From NCBI GenBank assembly GCA_963696525.1, contig CAVOKO010000012.1:868001-932000 (forward strand): a stretch of 64,000 bases of DNA. The letters are read 5' to 3'. The notes beneath the pieces were generated by a model, which was not told the DNA's origin, did not search any database, and saw only the letters and a list, made by a program, of their open reading frames with translations. Below are positions 9,936-18,448 of the stretch, one piece after another. The stretch comes from CAWBRT01 sp963696525. GTDB taxonomy: Bacteria > Acidobacteriota > Terriglobia > Terriglobales > Acidobacteriaceae. A program made the position numbers and the translations under genes. The stretch's first letter is position 1. Every line of letters starts with the position of its first letter.

Positions 9936-10424
9936 ATGATTCTCGCCACGGTCTCACAAATACTTGGTTCGAAAACAAAGGTCGAAGCCGGCGACCTGCG
10001 GATCGAGATGAGCGGGCTGCTCTACGCATGGATTTCGGGCGGCTTTGGACTGGTGTTAAATATGAGCGAGGGCGGCATGGCCATCCAAACCATGGTTCCC
10101 TTGAACGTGGGACAAATGCTCAAGTTCGGTTTGCCGTTATCCAAAGTTGGAGCTGAGCCAGCCGGAGTTGAGCTGACGGGAACGGCCGAGGTGGCGTGGT
10201 GCGACTGCTCTGGTCGCGCGGGGCTGCATTTCACCGATGTCTCCGAAGGAGAGCAGCTCCAATTGAGGAGTTGGCTCGAGCATGACGAGGACCACGATTA
10301 CCCGCGCGTGCTTTGCCAAGAAGCGTTGCAAGATCTTGGCAACAGCCGATCGTCAGCGTTACTCAATGCAGAGGTGAACTGCTTTCAGTTTTTTGCCGAT
10401 CGGGACGCAACAACTGCTCGATGA
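9936..10424 (+). CDS. PilZ-domain-like protein
   Basis: 162 residues. The segment LNMSEGGMAIQT is the second half of the PilZ c-di-GMP-binding signature (D/N-x-S-x-x-G), followed by beta strands VGQMLKFGLPL, GTAEVAWCD and AGLHFTDVS typical of the barrel. The first half of the signature, an RxxxR arginine pair, is not visible upstream, so ligand binding is uncertain. The start is weakly supported: ATG 9936 is used, but the domain itself begins near residue 26. A second PilZ gene follows 22 bp downstream in the same direction, suggesting co-transcription. Confidence 0.7.
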   Translation: MILATVSQILGSKTKVEAGDLRIEMSGLLYAWISGGFGLVLNMSEGGMAIQTMVPLNVGQMLKFGLPLSKVGAEPAGVELTGTAEVAWCDCSGRAGLHFTDVSEGEQLQLRSWLEHDEDHDYPRVLCQEALQDLGNSRSSALLNAEVNCFQFFADRDATTAR

Positions 10425-10446
10425 GCCTTTGTGGCAGGTATAAGTT

Positions 10447-10761
10447 ATGGGGACGGAGATCGTCTTGCCGGGGCGCGGCTATTCGAGTTCACGACGCTGG
10501 GCGCGCTACAGGGTTGAGGTGCCCGTCGTGATAACGTTCCGCAGACGCGGGAAATTTACTGTCGTTGAAGGTCGCGGCTCGGAACTAAGCTGCGGCGGGA
10601 TGACGATATTTATCCCGGTCGATCTGTATACCGGCGACCCGGTTGCCGTGGAGTTCACGCCGCCCTATTCCAGCCAGCCGGTAATCATGAAGGGCATCGT
10701 CCGCAACTGCCACATCTATTCTTATGGTGTCGAATTCATCAGTGACAGGGATGCCGCATAG
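10447..10761 (+). CDS. PilZ domain protein
   Basis: 104 residues, essentially one PilZ domain. The arginine motif appears as SSRRWARYRVEVPV (residues 13-26), and the second motif as SELSCGGM, where the usual Asp/Asn is replaced by Glu. The strands FTVVEGRG, DPVAVEFTPP and VRNCHIYSYGVEFIS complete the barrel. PilZ domains bind cyclic di-GMP and usually control motility, adhesion or exopolysaccharide. No effector is fused, so it would act by protein contact. It probably shares a transcript with the PilZ-like gene upstream. The gene ends near a copy of the dispersed GCAG-N-CTGC motif (10759-10771). Confidence 0.85.
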   Translation: MGTEIVLPGRGYSSSRRWARYRVEVPVVITFRRRGKFTVVEGRGSELSCGGMTIFIPVDLYTGDPVAVEFTPPYSSQPVIMKGIVRNCHIYSYGVEFISDRDAA

Positions 10762-10893
10762 CAGGCTGCGGCGCTCGCTGCGTCATGGTGAGTAACGCCC
10801 TGGCGCTAGTTGTGGAAGCTTGGCATCGGTAGCCGCTTGCGATTCAAAAATTATGCTTATGTGAGCCGCTTGCGATGGTTCAGGTCGGCGCAC

Positions 10894-12168
10894 TTAGTTG
10901 TTATCGGGCGTGGTGGCAGACGAGGCTTTGGATTGGCTAGAGGCGCGTGAGATGGCGACCGCTGCCAGCGCCGAGCCGGTCCCCATGGCTGCAAACCCCA
11001 GAAGCCATGCGTGGCCGCTGCCGAAGCCCCCGCCCCGGTCGAGCACACTGCCGACCAACAATGGTCCGACCGCGCCCCCCATGAAACCAACCAAGGTATA
11101 GATTGCCAGCGTGGCGCCCTGCTCATCCGCTCGCGCCACCGAGACTATGCCGGCAGTCAGCGCGCCTGAGTCGGCTGCGATGGCGACGTTATAGGCAAAC
11201 AGCGCGATTAAAACCAGCCCAAACGACACCTTGACGCAGATCACGGTCAACCCGCAGGTTGCGATGGCGCCGAATTCGAAGCGGCGAATCCAGCGGTTGC
11301 GGGTTTCGGGGTTCGCCCACTCCGCACCAATTATGCTAGCAGGAACACCGACGAGCACGATCAGCATCGACCATCGCGACAATGCTAACCCCGCGTCGGC
11401 GCTGTTGAAGCGGTGCCATGCGAACAACAAGTACGTCGGCAGCCAGGCGCGGAAGGCAAACAACTCCCAGCAGTGGCCGCCATAGGCGAGCACGTAAGCC
11501 ATGGCGTCGCGATTGTGCAGCACCGGCCGGAAATCCAGTGGATGCCGGGTTGGCACGGCGCTCACTTCGCGTTGTACCGTTATGCCCCGGGTCGCGAGCA
11601 GGGCGAGCACTGCTCCGAATGCCGAGCCAACGCCGCCGGCAAGAAATGTGGCTCGCCACCCGTAGCGCGCCTCCACCCAACCGCTGATCAGAAACGACAG
11701 GCTGATGCCGACGGCGAAAGCTGTCGTGTAGTAAGGAACCGCCCGGATTCGAATCCTTCCCGTGAGTCGTCCAGTCAGCACTCGCAAGCCGGGCATGTAG
11801 GTGCCCCCGACCGCCAGTCCCGCCAGCGCCTGAAACAAAAATGCACTCCAAAAGCCGTTGGCGAACAAGGCGAGTCCCGTGCCCGCAATCACCCCGGTGG
11901 CGCAGCCGGTGAAGTATATTGCACGCGGATCGACGCGGTCGGTGAGCGCCACCAGCAGCGGCACACCGATGGTGTAGCCGATGAAGTAGGCACTGCTGAT
12001 CCATCCCGCGCGCGTCGAGTCGAGATGCCAGAGACTTGCCAGCTTTACCAGGGTCGAGGCGAATGCGGCAAAGCCGGACAAACAGCCAATCTGAGCGAGA
12101 AACAGAAAGCCGACGAGGCGAACCGCCCGCAGGCCTTGCGCAGTTTCGTTCGAGTCTTTGCCGGACAA
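10894..12168 (-). CDS. Major facilitator superfamily transporter
   Basis: 424 residues with about twelve hydrophobic segments. The N-half contains the MFS loop pattern between helices 2 and 3 (GVPLLVALTDRVDPRA), and the sequence RIRAVPYYTTAFAVGISLSFLISG is typical of the helix 4-5 region. A central charged loop of about 30 residues separates the two six-helix halves. MFS proteins are inner-membrane secondary transporters; neither the substrate nor the direction of transport can be read here. It is convergent with the PilZ pair and divergent from the small pentapeptide-like gene, with no pathway neighbours. Confidence 0.85.
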   Translation of the reverse strand: MSGKDSNETAQGLRAVRLVGFLFLAQIGCLSGFAAFASTLVKLASLWHLDSTRAGWISSAYFIGYTIGVPLLVALTDRVDPRAIYFTGCATGVIAGTGLALFANGFWSAFLFQALAGLAVGGTYMPGLRVLTGRLTGRIRIRAVPYYTTAFAVGISLSFLISGWVEARYGWRATFLAGGVGSAFGAVLALLATRGITVQREVSAVPTRHPLDFRPVLHNRDAMAYVLAYGGHCWELFAFRAWLPTYLLFAWHRFNSADAGLALSRWSMLIVLVGVPASIIGAEWANPETRNRWIRRFEFGAIATCGLTVICVKVSFGLVLIALFAYNVAIAADSGALTAGIVSVARADEQGATLAIYTLVGFMGGAVGPLLVGSVLDRGGGFGSGHAWLLGFAAMGTGSALAAVAISRASSQSKASSATTPDNN

Positions 12169-12321
12169 AGGTCGTTCCTCAGAGCACCTGACAGGACACT
12201 ACATTACAGCAGATCGCAGCCTGCCGCCGAAGACCTTGATACCTCGATACCTCGGTTTCAATCCTGGCCGCGAACTCCGAATAACGCCTGCGGACGAGGT
12301 AGTATCTCTGGTGGGGTGTGT

Positions 12322-12591
12322 ATGAAGAAAGCAAAGATCTCTTGCATCAGACTTGCAGCTACAGCGCTTGGCGCAATCTCGGTGGGGTCGTTCGCCATCG
12401 GCGCGATGGCGGCAGGTGCATTCGCGATTGGCGCCTTGGCAGTCGGACGATTGACGGTTGGCCGATTGGCCGTGCGCAGGTCGTCTCTTGGTTCCCTGGA
12501 GATCGGTGATCTCACGGTTGGGAGACTACGGGTCAGCGATCTTGCCGTGACCAGCACTCTAACGCTGCCGCCCGCCGGGCCTGCGGCATAA
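12322..12591 (+). CDS. Small hydrophobic pentapeptide-like repeat protein
   Basis: 89 residues from ATG 12322, preceded by GGTGGGG. After a basic N-terminus (MKKAKISCIRL) the sequence falls into five-residue units such as AIGAL, AVGRL, TVGRL, SLGSL, EIGDL and TVGRL. Small, branched, Gly, variable and Leu/Phe positions recur about ten times. That period suggests a miniature right-handed beta-helix, although the units deviate from the classic A(D/N)Lxx consensus. The first half is uncharged and could insert in or lie on a membrane; the second half alternates Arg and Asp/Glu. I do not know a function. Confidence 0.6.
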   Translation: MKKAKISCIRLAATALGAISVGSFAIGAMAAGAFAIGALAVGRLTVGRLAVRRSSLGSLEIGDLTVGRLRVSDLAVTSTLTLPPAGPAA

Positions 12592-12720
12592 ATCCGAATT
12601 TGCCGCCCCACGCGATCGAAAACACTGTCGCGAAACGAGGGTGCTCGGCAACCTGGCCCCATTTTGAGCACGGTGAATGTCTTGGGGACCGATCATGCCA
12701 TGACAGTCTAATATGTCTTC

Positions 12721-13770
12721 TTAATGGAGTGTTGCCCAGGGAATTTCCATGAGAGCATCTTGACAGATAGCATCGAGGATTGCGCGGGCAAGAGGGAACG
12801 CTTCAGGGTCAAGACGCCCTTGCCTGAACAGGCGATCCAATGTGGGACCAATCACCAAGGCCAATTCGGCCCCCTCCACCGTTTCGTCGGCCATGTGATT
12901 CGTTTTTGCCTCACGATAAAGCAAGCCGCTCCCGAGCAGGCAGCCCATGCGGCTGTTCCGCCCCGCCTGGCAAGTTACGTAAAGATCACCCGCGCCAGCC
13001 AAGCCCATCACGGAGGTTGGTCTCCCGCCAAGAAAACTCACGGCTTGGGACATCTCCCTGAGCGCCTGTGCGAATAATCCAGCCGCCAGGTTATGCATCA
13101 GCGCTCCGTTAGAAGCTTTTCCCTGTCTGCTCAAAAAGCCGGCGGGATAGCCAACCGCTAGTGCGTAAAAATTCTTTAGCGCAGCACACACTTCAATGCC
13201 CACGACATCCGTGCTGGGGCGGACGTGATAATAAGGCGTGGCCAGCAGCGGCACGATCGATCTCAGCAGCCTGGCTTCGGAAGATCCAATGACCACGCTG
13301 GTATGACGCCGTGCTGCCAGCTCACTTGCAATACATGGTCCGGCGACCGCTCCGACCGGCAGGTTCTTGATTCCATGGCCAGCCATGCCGTCTCGAACCG
13401 AATCAGGCAAAATCTGAAGAGTGTTATCTCGAGCCTGAAGCCCCTTGGTCAGCAAGAGAATTGGTGTCGTGTTCCTGATAAGAGGCCCCAGTTGTTCCAC
13501 TGCCCAGGGGATGCCTGCTGAACTCACCCCGAGCACAATCAGATCGCATGTCTCGCTGAGTGCTTCGCTAAGGTGGTCGTGAGTGTATGGGACTACCTGT
13601 TCCGGGAGCTTCATTTTGAGCTTGGGGTGAACGCCCGTTTCGCGCACGCTATCGATCCATTCCAAGTCCAGGTGAGTCCCGACCAAGCGCACGGTATGTC
13701 CGGCATCCGCCGCGGGAAAGCAAAAGGCGCTGCCCATTGCCCCCGCTCCAAGAATCAAGATTTCCGCCAT
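12721..13770 (-). CDS. GpsA-like NAD(P)-dependent glycerol-3-phosphate dehydrogenase family protein
   Basis: 349 residues with the N-terminal dinucleotide-binding motif ILGAGAMGSAF at residues 6-16. It also has GpsA-family landmarks: LLTKGL, AVAGPCIASELA, the Lys-containing CAALKNFYALAVGY and GLAGAGDLYVTC. GpsA reduces dihydroxyacetone phosphate to sn-glycerol-3-phosphate for lipid synthesis. Here the gene is the last member of a minus-strand sugar-catabolic operon, so the substrate may be a different keto-phosphate or sugar acid; that is inference from context. A 99-bp gap holding a hairpin repeat separates it from the aldolase gene upstream, so it could be read separately. Confidence 0.82.
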   Translation of the reverse strand: MAEILILGAGAMGSAFCFPAADAGHTVRLVGTHLDLEWIDSVRETGVHPKLKMKLPEQVVPYTHDHLSEALSETCDLIVLGVSSAGIPWAVEQLGPLIRNTTPILLLTKGLQARDNTLQILPDSVRDGMAGHGIKNLPVGAVAGPCIASELAARRHTSVVIGSSEARLLRSIVPLLATPYYHVRPSTDVVGIEVCAALKNFYALAVGYPAGFLSRQGKASNGALMHNLAAGLFAQALREMSQAVSFLGGRPTSVMGLAGAGDLYVTCQAGRNSRMGCLLGSGLLYREAKTNHMADETVEGAELALVIGPTLDRLFRQGRLDPEAFPLARAILDAICQDALMEIPWATLH

Positions 13771-13790
13771 CCTAAAATCCCTTCACCCAA

Positions 13791-13858
13791 TGCTGAAAAA
13801 GTGGCATTGGTGTCATCCCGCTACGCGCTGGGTGACACCATCGAAGAGTTTTTCAGCA
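13791..13858. repeat. REP-like inverted repeat between operon genes
   Basis: Nested inverted repeat: outer arms TGCTGAAAAA (13791-13800) and TTTTTCAGCA (13849-13858), inner arms TTGGTGTCATCCC and GGGTGACACCAT around a short loop. The TGTCATCCC core resembles the interspersed TGTCATTCTGAG element at 18411. It lies in the gap between the aldolase and GpsA-like genes and could form a strong RNA hairpin that attenuates or stabilises the operon transcript. Confidence 0.75.
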
Positions 13859-13869
13859 ACCTGCTATGG

Positions 13870-14505
13870 CTAGAATACTTTCTTTCCGATTTCACGCAGC
13901 CAGGCAATTTGGGCTGTCTCCTCGACCATCTCGGCCACATTCTCCGCATCCAAGACGTTCTTGCCGACCGCTACAATCCCATGCGCCACTAACAGAAAGG
14001 CAGGCAGGGTAGGATGTTTTTCAAATAAACCGATAACTCTCGGCATCTCCTCCGACGGAACTACAGGAGCGTCAACATCGAGGGTAGCTATGGGAACGCC
14101 AAACTTCATACGCGCGTGATGCGTCACCAGCGGCAGGTCCTGCTTCGAGAAAGACCATGATGTTGCCCAGGGTGAGTGACAATGAACCACCCCTCCGATT
14201 GTCGGCACGTTGCGATAGAGGACGCCGTGCAGCAAGGCCTCGCGACTGGGCTTGCCGCTTCCGGCAACCACTTTCCCGTCAAAATCGGTTACCACTAAAT
14301 TTTTTTCAGTGCAGTCGATGAAGGAGATGCCGCTGGGTTTTACAACCATCAAATCCTGGCCCGGAATCCGGGCGCTCAGGTTCCCGCCGCTTCCGGTTTG
14401 AATACCTCGACGGTAGGCCCTCGCGGCTGCCTCGATTAAATCCTTCGCGACTTCTCCTAAACCATTCATCACAGAATTCTCATTTCTCGACTCGATTGTA
14501 GTCAT
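13870..14505 (-). CDS. Class II aldolase/adducin family protein (FucA/OtnC-like)
   Basis: 211 residues. Class II aldolases use a Zn2+ held by three histidines; the HCHSPWATS motif near residue 108 and the later AHG near 181 supply them. Other landmarks are the phosphate-binding GSGGNLSAR and VKPSGI. Family members cleave fuculose- or ribulose-phosphates, or decarboxylate 3-oxo-tetronate phosphates (OtnC). The exact reaction here is not readable. The ATG overlaps the stop of the TIM-like gene as ATGA (14502-14505), which implies translational coupling and a shared pathway. Confidence 0.9.
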   Translation of the reverse strand: MTTIESRNENSVMNGLGEVAKDLIEAAARAYRRGIQTGSGGNLSARIPGQDLMVVKPSGISFIDCTEKNLVVTDFDGKVVAGSGKPSREALLHGVLYRNVPTIGGVVHCHSPWATSWSFSKQDLPLVTHHARMKFGVPIATLDVDAPVVPSEEMPRVIGLFEKHPTLPAFLLVAHGIVAVGKNVLDAENVAEMVEETAQIAWLREIGKKVF

Positions 14506-15305
14506 CCATGTAAGCCCTCCGCGAGCTTTTGCCGCCAGACTGGCAGAACTTGCCGTATCAGCGCATTAAAGCGTGAGGCCTCCCACGCGGAGCGTCCCAC
14601 AAAAAGACCGTCAATGGCCGGCTGGCAGATGAGGTCGCACGCATTATCCGGATTGACGCTTCCGCCGTAGAGTATCGGCACATTGTGTCCTTCATGGGGA
14701 AAGAGCTGCAGCAAGGTTTCGCGGATCAGCCGGTGCTTTAGGTCGGCATAATCGGATCGAGCAGGTATTCCGTTGACTCCGATGGCCCAGACGGGCTCAT
14801 AGGCCACCCATAGTCTCCCACAGTCTGCTTCACCCAAACCACGAAGTCCAACCTTTAACTGCTGCCGGAGCCGCTCGTCCCCGATATCCATTTCCTTGTC
14901 GTCACCGGTTTCTCCCACGCAAAGCAAAGCGATGAAGCCGTGGCTAATGGCGGAGATGACCTTCTTGTTCTCCTCGATATCGGTCTCGCGGAAGATGTGG
15001 CGACGTTCGGAGTGACCGATCTCCACAATCTGCAGCTCGAGTTCCTGCAACATGAGCGGCGAGATCTCGCCGGTGAACTGGCCTCTTTCCTCCCAGTGCA
15101 TATTCTGGGCTCCCAGGCTGATCCGGGTGCGGTCCACAGCGGCTGAAGCCGAGGGGAGCGCGGTATAGGAAGGAATGACAAACAGGCAAAGGTCGTCAGC
15201 AAGGTCACCAGTCAAGCGCTCGAGATCGGTCAGGTAGGAGACCGTCTCCTTGATGGTCTTGTACATCTTAAGGTTAGTGCCGATATGGAGTTTACGACCC
15301 GTCAT
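14502..15305 (-). CDS. Triosephosphate isomerase family protein, probably an erythrulose-phosphate isomerase
   Basis: 267 residues, slightly longer than housekeeping TpiA. All TIM catalytic residues are present: Asn11 and Lys13 in GTNLKMYK, His98 in EIGHSERR and Glu170 in YEPVWAIG, plus the phosphate loop YGGSVNPDN. TIM paralogues adjacent to RpiB paralogues are known in tetritol catabolism (EryH/LerI), where they isomerise L-erythrulose-1-phosphate to D-erythrulose-4-phosphate. The gene overlaps both neighbours by 4-bp ATGA junctions, between the RpiB-like and aldolase genes, which favours the specialised role over glycolysis. That assignment is inference; an ordinary TpiA cannot be excluded. 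Confidence 0.88.
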   Translation of the reverse strand: MTGRKLHIGTNLKMYKTIKETVSYLTDLERLTGDLADDLCLFVIPSYTALPSASAAVDRTRISLGAQNMHWEERGQFTGEISPLMLQELELQIVEIGHSERRHIFRETDIEENKKVISAISHGFIALLCVGETGDDKEMDIGDERLRQQLKVGLRGLGEADCGRLWVAYEPVWAIGVNGIPARSDYADLKHRLIRETLLQLFPHEGHNVPILYGGSVNPDNACDLICQPAIDGLFVGRSAWEASRFNALIRQVLPVWRQKLAEGLHG

Positions 15306-15772
15306 GATTTTGCGTAATTCGCTTTTTCGATGGCAATAATCGATTCAACCTTCGAAAGAGAGCGGCCACCCTTAAATTCGAGGCTCAACCATTCCCGCAA
15401 AACCTTCTTGGCCAACTCCGGCCCGATAATGCGAGCACCCATGCAGAAGACGTTGCTGTTGTTGCTGAGCCGGGCACGTTCGGCGGCGTAGTTGTCATGG
15501 CAGACCGCGGCATAGATACCGGGAAACTTGTTGGCGGTGATCGCCATGCCGATGCCGGTACCACAGATAAGGATACCCTCCTTGCCGTAATTGCTCGCGA
15601 TAATCTTATCGGCAACTCGATGAGCAATCACCGGATATCCGGTTTGATCCTCCGCGCTATCTACCCCGACGTTCTCAAAGCTGCGTCCCTCTTCCTTTAA
15701 GACGCCGATCAGAACGTTCTTCAATTCAACCGCGGCATTGTCGCATCCGATCACGATCGGTTTCATGGACAT
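15302..15772 (-). CDS. RpiB/LacAB-type sugar-phosphate isomerase (EryI/DerI-like)
   Basis: 156 residues. The catalytic Cys70 lies in LICGTGIGMAITANK, and His92 in CHDNYAAERARLSNN is the ring-opening position; the N-terminus GCDNAAVELK replaces the usual GxDHAG. RpiB enzymes interconvert ribose/ribulose-5-phosphate, while close paralogues convert D-erythrulose-4-phosphate to D-erythrose-4-phosphate. Coupling by ATGA overlap to the TIM-like gene points to the latter. GGAGAAA precedes the ATG at 15772. It follows the RuBisCO-like gene by 30 bp in the same operon. Confidence 0.9.
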   Translation of the reverse strand: MSMKPIVIGCDNAAVELKNVLIGVLKEEGRSFENVGVDSAEDQTGYPVIAHRVADKIIASNYGKEGILICGTGIGMAITANKFPGIYAAVCHDNYAAERARLSNNSNVFCMGARIIGPELAKKVLREWLSLEFKGGRSLSKVESIIAIEKANYAKS

Positions 15773-15802
15773 GAGAATTTCTCCATCTGCACTTGTACGT
15801 AT

Positions 15803-17123
15803 TTAGCGCCAAATCTCCATTGCCTTCCGCAATTCAGGGCATTCGGATGCAGCCTCATCCAGGGCCACGCCGCTTACCGCTGCTTCTACCGACCGAAGCA
15901 TTGCTTTAGCGCCCGCGGCAGCCCCATCGGGATGTCCCTGAATCGCCCCCCCGACACCGAGGATGGTGTCAGGGCCCAGATCACGGCAGATTGCGGCCGC
16001 ATTGAGAGGTGTTATTCCCCCGCCCACTGCCGTGCATACCTGTCTCATGCGACCTAAGGGAAGCCTGTGCGCCTGCACCGTCTGGAGATACTCCAGATAG
16101 CCGGGGCCCGTCCTTTCCGCCGGGTGCATGATCATCACCGCATCCGCTCCCGCCATCCGCGGAAGTAGCCCGAGCATAACAGCGCTACTGACTCCCTGAG
16201 TTGGCGCATTCATGATGCCGACTACCGGCATAATGGCCGAGGAAGCAGAGACTTTCCCCGAACTCAGCCGTCAATTCAGCCAAAGAGTCGAGACCAGCCA
16301 TGACGAAATTGACCATCACCGCCTGGGCGCCGGCAGCAAGGGCCACTCTGGCATTCTCCCGCATCCTGGCTGGCCGGTCCGTAATGTTGACAATGTAAAC
16401 AGGAGACCGGCCGGTTTCCTCCGCAATCCTTCGCGCCGCTTGCAAGTACGCCCTGACCCTGCCTTCGACTCCGCTAAGGCTGGTATTGGCCATCACCTCG
16501 TCATCCTTGATCAGGTCGACGCCGCCCCTGCCGGTTTCGTAAAACAGATCGGCGCCTACCTCCGGGGAGTAGCCAAGGCATGGCTTGATCATATTCAAGA
16601 TGAAGGGCCGATACTTCACACCCGTCAGGCGGCGTAAGCCCGCGATGCCCTGTCTAGGACCGGGGAAAGCGTACATTGCTTCGCCGACAAGTTCCAGATC
16701 GATGAGCCTGATCCGGATCGCGGTAGATACGTCGTTGCCGGCCAGCCCAACCAGGAGCATCGCCAGGCTTTCTCCGAAGTTGTGAAGCGGAAAAGCAATG
16801 CGCAACAGGCTCGTAGAGGAATCGGCTCCCGGCATGGGATAGCATCCGACGACACGAGCCTGATAGTTGTCGACCATCGCCCTGGTAATGCCTGGCAAGG
16901 GCAGCCATGTGCCTACGGTTTGGCCGGACGCGAAGTTACCTGCCCGTTTCAAGACATCCTGGTCGGTCACGCCAAAGGCAAGGTAAGTGGCGAGCACATA
17001 GCTGCCTTCCTCCAACGATTCCGGGCGATCGAAAGGCAGATCAAAGTATGGTAGCAACCGATTTCCTCCTCTCCGCGCTTCCGCGATTACTGGGTCCTGC
17101 TTGCCTGCAAGCAACTCACGCAT
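15803..17123 (-). CDS. RuBisCO-like protein (form IV-type), frame broken once
   Basis: The N-terminal part (to about 16250) and the C-terminal part (15803-16231) lie in different frames; removing one base near 16251-16256 joins them into about 430 residues. RuBisCO landmarks are SYVLATYL, MIKPCLGYSP (Lys180, equivalent to K175) and GGVDLIKDDE (Lys206, Asp208 and Glu209, equivalent to the carbamylated K201 and metal ligands D203/E204). The C-terminal part has GIMNAPTQGVSS and TAVGGGI. RLPs act on keto-sugar phosphates; the OiaX type decarboxylates 3-oxo-isoapionate-4-phosphate to L-erythrulose-1-phosphate, the substrate of the downstream TIM/RpiB pair. The start is uncertain: 17123, or GTG 16997 which has GGAGGA upstream. 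No in-frame stop separates it from the UPF0261 C-terminus. Confidence 0.85.
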
Positions 17124-18323
17124 GGCCCCCGCTGCTGCTTCGCTGAATTCATGTCGTTGATATTCGCATCGATCTCGATGACCTTGATTCCGGGCTTTAA
17201 CCGTGTGCGCAAAGTCTCGATCAAGGCGTCGTCCACTTCCGCGTCCCATAAAGGTTCCCCTTGCGAGGCGGCTTGGCAAAGCCGCCAAGCGGAATCAAGA
17301 CCGTGACCGGACCGCTGTTCCTGTTGAGACGTTCGACGATGATCGATCCGACCCGCACGATTTCTTCTTTGTGCAACTTGATATGCGCGATGTCGGCATT
17401 ATGGAGGACGTACTTTCGCCTGTCCATATCCGCCGGCATTCGCGGATTCCAAAATCGATAAAGTCGACCCCTCCCGGTGCGATGACCTGCGGAATACCGG
17501 CCTTGCAGGCTGCCTCCAGCCGGTTGCTCGCGCCCGCCGAAAAACCTCCTGCGAAACATTTCCGCGACGATCTCGTGGAGAGTGAGGTCCATCACCGCCT
17601 TGAATGGTTCCGGCGGCAATCAGCTCTTCCATGGCCCGGCCGCCTGCCCCCGTCGCATGGAAACTGATCACCTGGTATCCCGCTTTTTCAAGAATTCGGG
17701 CCGCCTGGACCACCCCGTTGGTGACTCCCATTTGCGTCAGGCCGATGATCAGTCTCGTCGCCGACGCGAAGCGGCTGTCCGGCGTGCGTGGCCATCCCGA
17801 CGATCGCGCCAACCGCATTGCTCCAGGATCGTGCGGGTCAGCACGTTGATCCCCGCGATGTCCGCCACCGCCGGCATCAGGACAATGTCCTTGCTTCCCA
17901 CCAGCGGCTCAAAAGTTCGCCGCCCGCTCGCCACCGTGGAAACCATCAGCTTGGGCGCTCCGATGGGGAGCGCCTTCATGGCCTGCAACGGCCGACCGTG
18001 GTGTTCTGCACGCCGCCGATCGACAGGATCGCGTCGAAGGCGCCACGCCCGATAGAGGTCGGGCGCCAGCATGGCTGCCCCCGCCGACATGGCGATGATC
18101 CTCTCGTGCTTCTGGCTGTGCTGGACAGGATCTGCCAGTCGTCTGCCGCCCGCCCGCATGACATCCTCGCGCGGCACATCCGCGGATCAAAGTCGATCGC
18201 CCCAAGACACTGACGTCAATGATCAACGCTCGACAACCCAGACGTTCGATCATTTCCTTGATGAAAGAGACTTCGGCCTCTTTCGTGTCCAGGCTGGCAA
18301 TGATTGCGATCAGTTTTCTTCAT
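17124..18323 (-). pseudogene. UPF0261 / Tm-1-like ATP-binding protein, multiply frameshifted
   Basis: Pieces of one protein of about 400 residues appear in order but in changing frames: IAIIASLDTKEAEVSF and ALIIDVSVLG, then MSAGAAMLAPDLYR, AFDAILSIGGVQNTT, ALPIGAPKLMVSTVASG, LIIGLTQMGVTNGVVQAA, AVMDLTLHEIVAEMF, CKAGIPQVIAPGGVDFIDFG, HNADIAHIKLHKEEIVRVG, LWDAEVDDALIETL and FSEAAAGAMRELL. These match the UPF0261 family (Tm-1-like N-terminal ATP-binding domain). I count about ten frame changes in 1.2 kb, several explained by loss of one G or C. The locus is either a decayed pseudogene or badly sequenced. It sits directly upstream of the RLP gene, where pathway relatives have a kinase. Confidence 0.8.
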
Positions 18324-18410
18324 GGCTGGAATACCCGCCTCCCCGCGGGTCAGCGCATTCCGGAGTTAGCGTATCCGGAAGTTACCGACCGGGCGAGATG
18401 ACTCTTTGCC

Positions 18411-18448
18411 AGTGTCATTCTGAGTGAGCGCAGCGAGCGAACCGAATC
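18411..18448. repeat. Interspersed TGTCATTCTGAG-type element
   Basis: The stretch around 18412-18440 reads AGTGTCATTCTGAGTGAGC followed by GCAGCGAGCGAACCGAATCC. This pattern is a widely dispersed short repeat in Acidobacteriota and other phyla. It directly abuts the stop codon of the metallo-hydrolase gene (18449-18451) in the gap before the UPF0261 locus. Confidence 0.7.

Noticed and set aside
11750..11770. GGATTCGAATCC resembling a tRNA T-arm
   Set aside because: It lies inside the MFS coding frame and no acceptor, D or anticodon arms can be drawn around it.
11413..12591. Long plus-strand open frame of 392 codons
   Set aside because: Most of it lies antisense to the MFS gene and has shadow composition; only the last 89 codons, from ATG 12322 with its own ribosome-binding site, look real.
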